64,000 nucleotides of DNA from Cordia subcordata (lineage: Eukaryota > Streptophyta > Magnoliopsida > Boraginales > Cordiaceae). The stretch is from positions 4,402,001-4,466,000 of the forward strand of contig JAPTOF010000014.1 of NCBI GenBank assembly GCA_028554755.1, read 5' to 3'. The notes beneath the pieces are model-generated. The model searched no databases, was not told where the DNA came from, and saw nothing but the letters and a program-made list of their open reading frames with translations. A program made the translations under genes and the position numbers. Positions 59,187 through 64,000 of this stretch are shown one piece after another (the stretch's first letter is position 1; every line of letters starts with the position of its first letter).

Positions 59187-60349
59187 TAAAGAAAACAACC
59201 ACCAGGCCCCATTGACTCTAATCATCTGCAACATGTGTGCAAACTTCAGAAAGCAATCTATGGGCTAAAAAAAGCAGGCTCCTCGTGCATGGTTTGTACG
59301 TCTAAGTGGTTTCTTAATCTCTCAAGGTTTTACAGCTGCAAAATTTGATCTCTCTCTCTCTTCATGTGATGCGACTCTACTGGTCCTTTATTTATTTTGA
59401 TCTATGTGGATGACATTACTATTATTGAATAATAAAAAGAAGTACATCCATGATATCCTTAGCAGGATTGACATGATGGTAGCTAAACCTGTCTCTACAC
59501 CAATGGCCTCTCTCACACCCTGTCATAAAAGTAAGGAAATCCCTCTCTTGATCCCACTTGTATCGCAATGTCGTAGGGGCTCTACATATCTCACCATTCC
59601 TCGTCCAGACATCTGCTTTGTTGTAAACAATGCATGTTAGTTTGCGCAACTCAGACTGACTATCATTGGGTTGCCGTTAAACAGATCCTACATTATTTGA
59701 AAGGCACTGATGAACTTGGTTTGTTTCTCAAAAGCTCTATAGGTTCATCATTTCATGTTTATTTAAATGCTGATTGGGCTGGTTGTCCCCATGGCTGACG
59801 AAGTACTCATGGATATTGCATTTTTTTGGGTCCTAATCTTATCTCGTGGTTTGCAAAGAAACAAACTACAGTCTCTCGCTTTAGCACTAAAGTAGAGTAT
59901 AGAGCCATAGCTTTTGCCACTGCTAAGATTTGTTGGCTTCAATCACTTCTTGGTGAGATCCAGCAGTTGTCTTCCATTAGACCAACCTTGTGGTACGACA
60001 ACATTGGTGCTACCTACTTGATGGCCAATCCAGTGTTTCACACACGAACCAAGCATATTGAACTTGATATCCATTTCATTCATGAAAAAGTAACAACTAG
60101 AGATCTCCAAATTTGGTTTATTTCTACACTGAATCTGATAACGGACATAATGACTAAAGGTCTTTCAAACACGAGAATTTCTCACCCATGATTCAAGCTT
60201 GTCATTCACAATCCAACCTTGCTTGAGGGGGCGTGTTAATGTATATGCAAATGTGCAACTTTGATTGCATCCATTGTAGAAAAGAAAAGCTCGTATCACA
60301 TATTAGTCTTTACCATATTTGTAAAAGTCAAACCCATGATCCTAAGCTA
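59187..60349 (+). mobile_element. copia 3' fragment: RT, RNase H, start of LTR
   Basis: Broken frames give CKLQKAIYGLK, LIYVDDITII, MVAKPVSTPM and AVKQILHYLKGTDELGLF. RNase H (59826-60191) reads KKQTTVSRFSTKVEYRAIA, LWYDNIGATYLMANPVFH, RTKHIELDIHFIHEKV and LITDIMTKGLS. A purine tract TTGAGGGGGCG precedes TGTTAATG at 60234, the start of a 3' LTR. That LTR is cut off at 60350 by a CACTA end. This is a different subfamily from copia A and B. Confidence 0.85.
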
Positions 60350-60960
60350 TACTACTAGAAACTGACAGTTTAGAGATGGAAAATTCCATTGCAAACATGT
60401 AAAATTCCATCTCAAAACTTATTTGTGACGAAATTTGAGACAGAAAATTTCTATCGCGAAAAGCCCCATCCCAAATTTTGATATGGAAATTTCAGTTTCA
60501 AACACTTTGTTAAAATTCATTACTGACAACATATTGTGACGGAATATTCCATCTCAAAATTCCTTCTCTGCTTTGTAATGGAAATTTTCGTCTCTAATTG
60601 CGTCAAAGTCATTTTGTTATTGACGAATATTGCGACGAAAATTTCCGTCCCAAATTAGTCTTAAACTATATCAAAGATCTTTACAAAGTGTTCCGTCTCT
60701 ATTCTGTCACAAAACTTGCCACATCTTTTGGAAAGTTCCGTCTCAATTCTGTCTCTAATATGATTTAACTAAAATAATTTTTGTCTCAAATCCATTGCTA
60801 ATACAATTTAACTAAAATTATTTTTGTCTCAAATCCGGCTCTAATGCAATTTGACTAAAATAGTTTCCATCTCAAATCCGTCTCTGATATGTTTTTTGTT
60901 TAAAATATTTTACCTATTCATTTTGTTGTCAATAATTGTTAAACTATAATTATATACCAA
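60350..60960. mobile_element. CACTA (En/Spm) terminal region
   Basis: Begins TACTACTAGAAACTGACAG (a CACTACTAGAAA end with its first base changed). It is followed by subterminal repeats of the CGTCTCAAAT / GACGGAAAAT type in both orientations, typical of plant CACTA elements. Within 60740-60895, three tandem units of about 55 bp repeat TTAACTAAAAT(A/T)ATTTTTGTCTC. The other end was not found and may lie outside the window. Confidence 0.7.
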
Positions 60961-61319
60961 TCCATCCATTTAACCACTACAACTCATAAAAGGCATGTGC
61001 CCTTATACATTCTACCAATATACCATTCAACTAATACAATATAACTCATACTAAGCCTACATCCAATCAACCATACATTTTATTAAACCATTAAGTCATC
61101 AACATAGTGCCAAATTCACCATAACATAGTTTAGATAGTTCACCAAAATAAAAGCATCACTTAGTATATAGTTCACCAAAATTAAAACTAATATAAGCAT
61201 AATGATCTAGACTAATTGTCAAATAGAATGAAAAGAGACATAGCTAACTATCTATAGAAGCATGAGTAGGAGCAATAGGCAAAGAAGGTAGGGTGATGCC
61301 AAACCCAGCAAGTCTCTCA

Positions 61320-61660
61320 TCAACGTAAGATGAGATTAATCGTGGGATAGAGCCTTTTAATTTATTGAGTTTTGTTGTAGTTGAGTTGAGCTTATCTTCA
61401 GTTGAATGTAGCTTTTACTTAGTTGATTAGAGCTTAACCCTGCCAAATTGTCACCATAGTCTTCATGAATAAAGCTTGATGAGGTAGATCCTACACCTAT
61501 GCCAAGCACTTTATCAACATTGCATACACTAAAGCCATATACACGACCTTTAACGAGTTGTCCTGTAAGCCAAATAGTTGAAAATTTCCATCATTTGCTA
61601 TTCTATTCGCAAAAACCTTAGCTTCACGGTAGATCGAATCAACGGGAGAAGATCAATATG
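61320..61660 (-). pseudogene. En/Spm-type transposase-associated ORF fragment
   Basis: The minus strand gives VDSIYREAKVFANRIANDGN, then after a one-base shift LTGQLVKGRVYGFSVC, DKVLGIGVGSTSS and FIHEDYGDN. The KGRVYG pattern resembles the C-terminal region of Transposase_24 (Ptta/En/Spm) proteins. Its position just inside a CACTA end supports this. Identification is from motif memory only. Confidence 0.45.
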
Positions 61661-62931
61661 AAATAAACAGACAAAGACCCTATATTCAAAACTAAAAACC
61701 ACCACTAAGATCTATACCAAAGAAAGCAAATTTTTGCTTTTCAAATTGGTTGAAAGCAAAAACTATGGGACCGATGAGGTCCAAAAAACAGAAAAAAAAG
61801 AAAAGAAATTCTTCATGTCATGAGACTTCTTGTTATGGTCATATATGTCAACAAGCTCAGTTTTTAGGATTGCACTTGCTTTATGACAAGTCTCTACTGC
61901 TTGATGATTCCCCATTAGTTGATAACTACATGCATGAAGAAAGTGAATCTTAGATGATGCCACACTCTTAATTTAATCTATTTGCTTCATTTTACCTACG
62001 GTTTATTTCTATATGCATCAGCAAATCACTGTTAGATAAGAGCCAAGCCATTTCCGAGATTCTTGTATCTAAATAACATGAGGGTAACAAGTAAATGCCT
62101 TGGTATTGAACTATTTTAAATAAAAAGGACAAGAAACTATTTGGTACTTAGAATAGCTAAACTCAACTAAGCTTCTGATAATAAGTTTTTACTATATCTT
62201 CTGGTTGGCGAACTTTGAAGTTTTGAAAGGTAAAGATGAATTAGATTAATTATTATAAATAAAAAAAATTATGCACTGATGTACAGGATATGTGGTAAAT
62301 AAAAATTAGTATCAATAATATATTAATTTCTTCCTTATTTTAGTGGTAACCATTCAAAGAATCCTCTATTATGTCGGATTGTGTAATGCATCAACATCAA
62401 AGAAATGATAGTACATCTTCCCTAATATTGAGCAACAAATTAAAATGTAGTAGTACAGTATAACTGATACTCTACCAATGAATTCAATTTCATACTTTGC
62501 TTGAATTTACGAGAAAATCAACTATCCAATACATCACAAACAAAGCTGATACAACACATTCATATATCAACCAATCAAAAATTTGCCAAAAATACCTTTA
62601 TAACTAAAACTCAGAAAAAGAACTAAGAAAACCCCATAGCGAATAATGTAATAGTACTGACAGTAGTAGAGCTAAAACAACACATCAATCAATCAAGAAT
62701 CCATCTCAATACCCATAACCATAAAAAAGATAGACACCCACAATACAAAATACTTGACTTCCTTCCAACTATTAGCCAACCAAGAAATGCAGTTCACCCA
62801 AAATGCTTAAAACTCGTTCTATAAGAATTACAAGAATACAAGTGAACAAAAACCAACACAAATAATTTATAGAACTAAAGTGGGCTACAAAGTTACACAA
62901 AATCATTCTAAACGTAATAAGTAGGGATGTC
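61661..62931. other. unassigned, possibly CACTA interior
   Basis: No gene. Short ORFs only. Could be internal sequence of the CACTA element whose left end is at 60350. Confidence 0.35.
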
Positions 62932-63575
62932 AATAGTACCCCGCCCCGCAGGGGCACTAGCGGGGTAGGGGTGGGGTTTTTGCAAAAAAACACCTGGGGT
63001 GGGGCGGCGCGGGGTAGGGTTTTTTTCGTTATGCCTCGGTGTCGGGGCGAGGCGGGGTCGGGGTTGGGTGACCCCCGTCTCGGTGTATATATAAATATAC
63101 ATATATAAATACATACATACACAAACACACACACATATATATCTATATATGTATGAATATTATATGTTATGTTTAATAATTATGATTTGAAGTAAGTTTA
63201 GATTTAATGTGTTATTGTTGTAAAATTATGTTGAATTTTAAAGAATTAGAGTTTGAATTTGATGTGTTAAGGTTTGGTGCATGATTTATGTTGTTTTTTA
63301 TTTATTTTTATCTAATTAAAAAGTAGGGATTTTATTTGACAAATAGAAGCCTAACAAGTAAGTGTTTTGTCCCGATGCTACCAACCCTTTGACTTTTATT
63401 GACAAGTGCCCCGTAGGTAGGGTAATGTGTAAACAACACCATTAAAGACGGGGATGGTAATCGGGAGAAAACCCCAGTACAGGTATAAGGGCGGGGTAGG
63501 GGCAGGTGGAAAAATACCAGGTACGGAGTAGGAGTTTGTGAACCCCACCCCTACCCCGCCCCATTGACATCACTA
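62932..63575. mobile_element. GC-rich hAT-type MITE
   Basis: Ends TAGGGATGTCAAT and ATTGACATCACTA are inverted repeats. They run on into GGGGCGGGGTAGGGGTGGGG against its complement. The 8-bp flanks GTAATAAG (62924-62931) and GTAATAAC (63576-63583) match at 7 of 8, as in hAT insertions. The GC-rich arms contrast with the AT-rich surroundings and with the AT-rich centre. Confidence 0.78.
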
Positions 63576-63583
63576 GTAATAAC

Positions 63584-64000
63584 TCAATCCATCTACTAAT
63601 ACGAAAACACGTTAACCCTAATTAACTAGTCCAAGTTCTTAAATTGTGTAGTTTTACATTTGTAGAGAACCCAAATCATTACCAAAAGAAACAAAACAAA
63701 AGAAAAAAATAAAAAAATACACACACACACATGCAAATACTCCATGGAACCAAAGTGAGAAGAGATATTACATAAGGATCATTCTTATTTTGCCTGACAA
63801 AATAAAGAAGTGAAAACAACTTCTTATTTGTGAAGTAAATGGCAGAGAGGAAATGGGGGAAAAGTTAAGGTTAAATTGTTGTTACCAAAGGAGAAAAGTG
63901 AAAATGTTAAAATTTGTTTTTGGCCAAGATCAAAACGACGTTGTTTTAATTATAGATACAAAGTTGTTTTGGCCTAAATATTTCCTGCCTCTTTAAATTT
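63584..64000. other. intergenic window end
   Basis: No gene seen. A short (AC)n tract lies at 63719-63730. Confidence 0.5.

Noticed and set aside
62772..63134. Pro/Arg-rich ORFs on the minus strand
   Set aside because: They arise from the GC-rich arm of the hAT-type MITE.

Overview
This is plant nuclear DNA, most likely from a eudicot. It is AT-rich, genes have GT-AG introns, and transposable elements fill most of the space. I do not name a species. Five ordinary plant genes can be read exon by exon. They are LHCA6 (3' part only), COQ9, a DUF985/Cupin_5 protein, LSM1 and a LAZY/DRO1 (IGT) family gene. From memory, this order matches Arabidopsis chromosome 1 from At1g19150 down to about At1g19115, so the window looks like an old conserved gene block expanded by transposons.

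Layout. 1-1069: last exons of LHCA6. 2230-7000: rotted Ty1/copia remnants, a MITE and a receptor-kinase pseudogene. 8531-12311: a 180-bp tandem duplication overlapping the start of a 3.49-kb solo-LTR-like element with TTAAA target duplications. 13375-13950: a broken piece of a PAM71/CMT1-like (GDT1 family) transporter. 15986-22373: a complete but dead copia element on the minus strand. 23394-26600: COQ9, six exons. 27062-30817: MITEs, a minisatellite and a 380-bp foldback. 32694-35509: cupin gene, three exons. 36274-41985 (minus): LSM1, five exons, with a 4.5-kb fourth intron full of nested MITEs. 43005-46292: Helitron-like element, copia solo LTR and a Mutator-type foldback MITE. 47473-54746 (minus): LAZY-like gene. 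57953-64000: SINE, copia 3' fragment, CACTA end with transposase remnant, and a GC-rich hAT-type MITE.

The most notable observation is the LAZY-like gene. A Tnt1-like copia element (48248-53828, 5-bp target duplication TGACT) lies antisense inside coding exon 3, only 12 bases before that exon's inferred 3' end. The exons on both sides, including the terminal IVLEI motif, are still open and joinable. Translation into the LTR would add 14 residues and then stop, which would remove the C-terminal domain. This may be a natural knock-out or truncation allele of a gravitropism gene.

I see no new multi-gene system. The genes are housekeeping or plastid genes that share a neighbourhood, not a pathway. 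The remaining interest is in transposon biology: two MITE families of five copies each, a W-box-like TTGAC array in a retroelement leader, and nested or duplicated elements.
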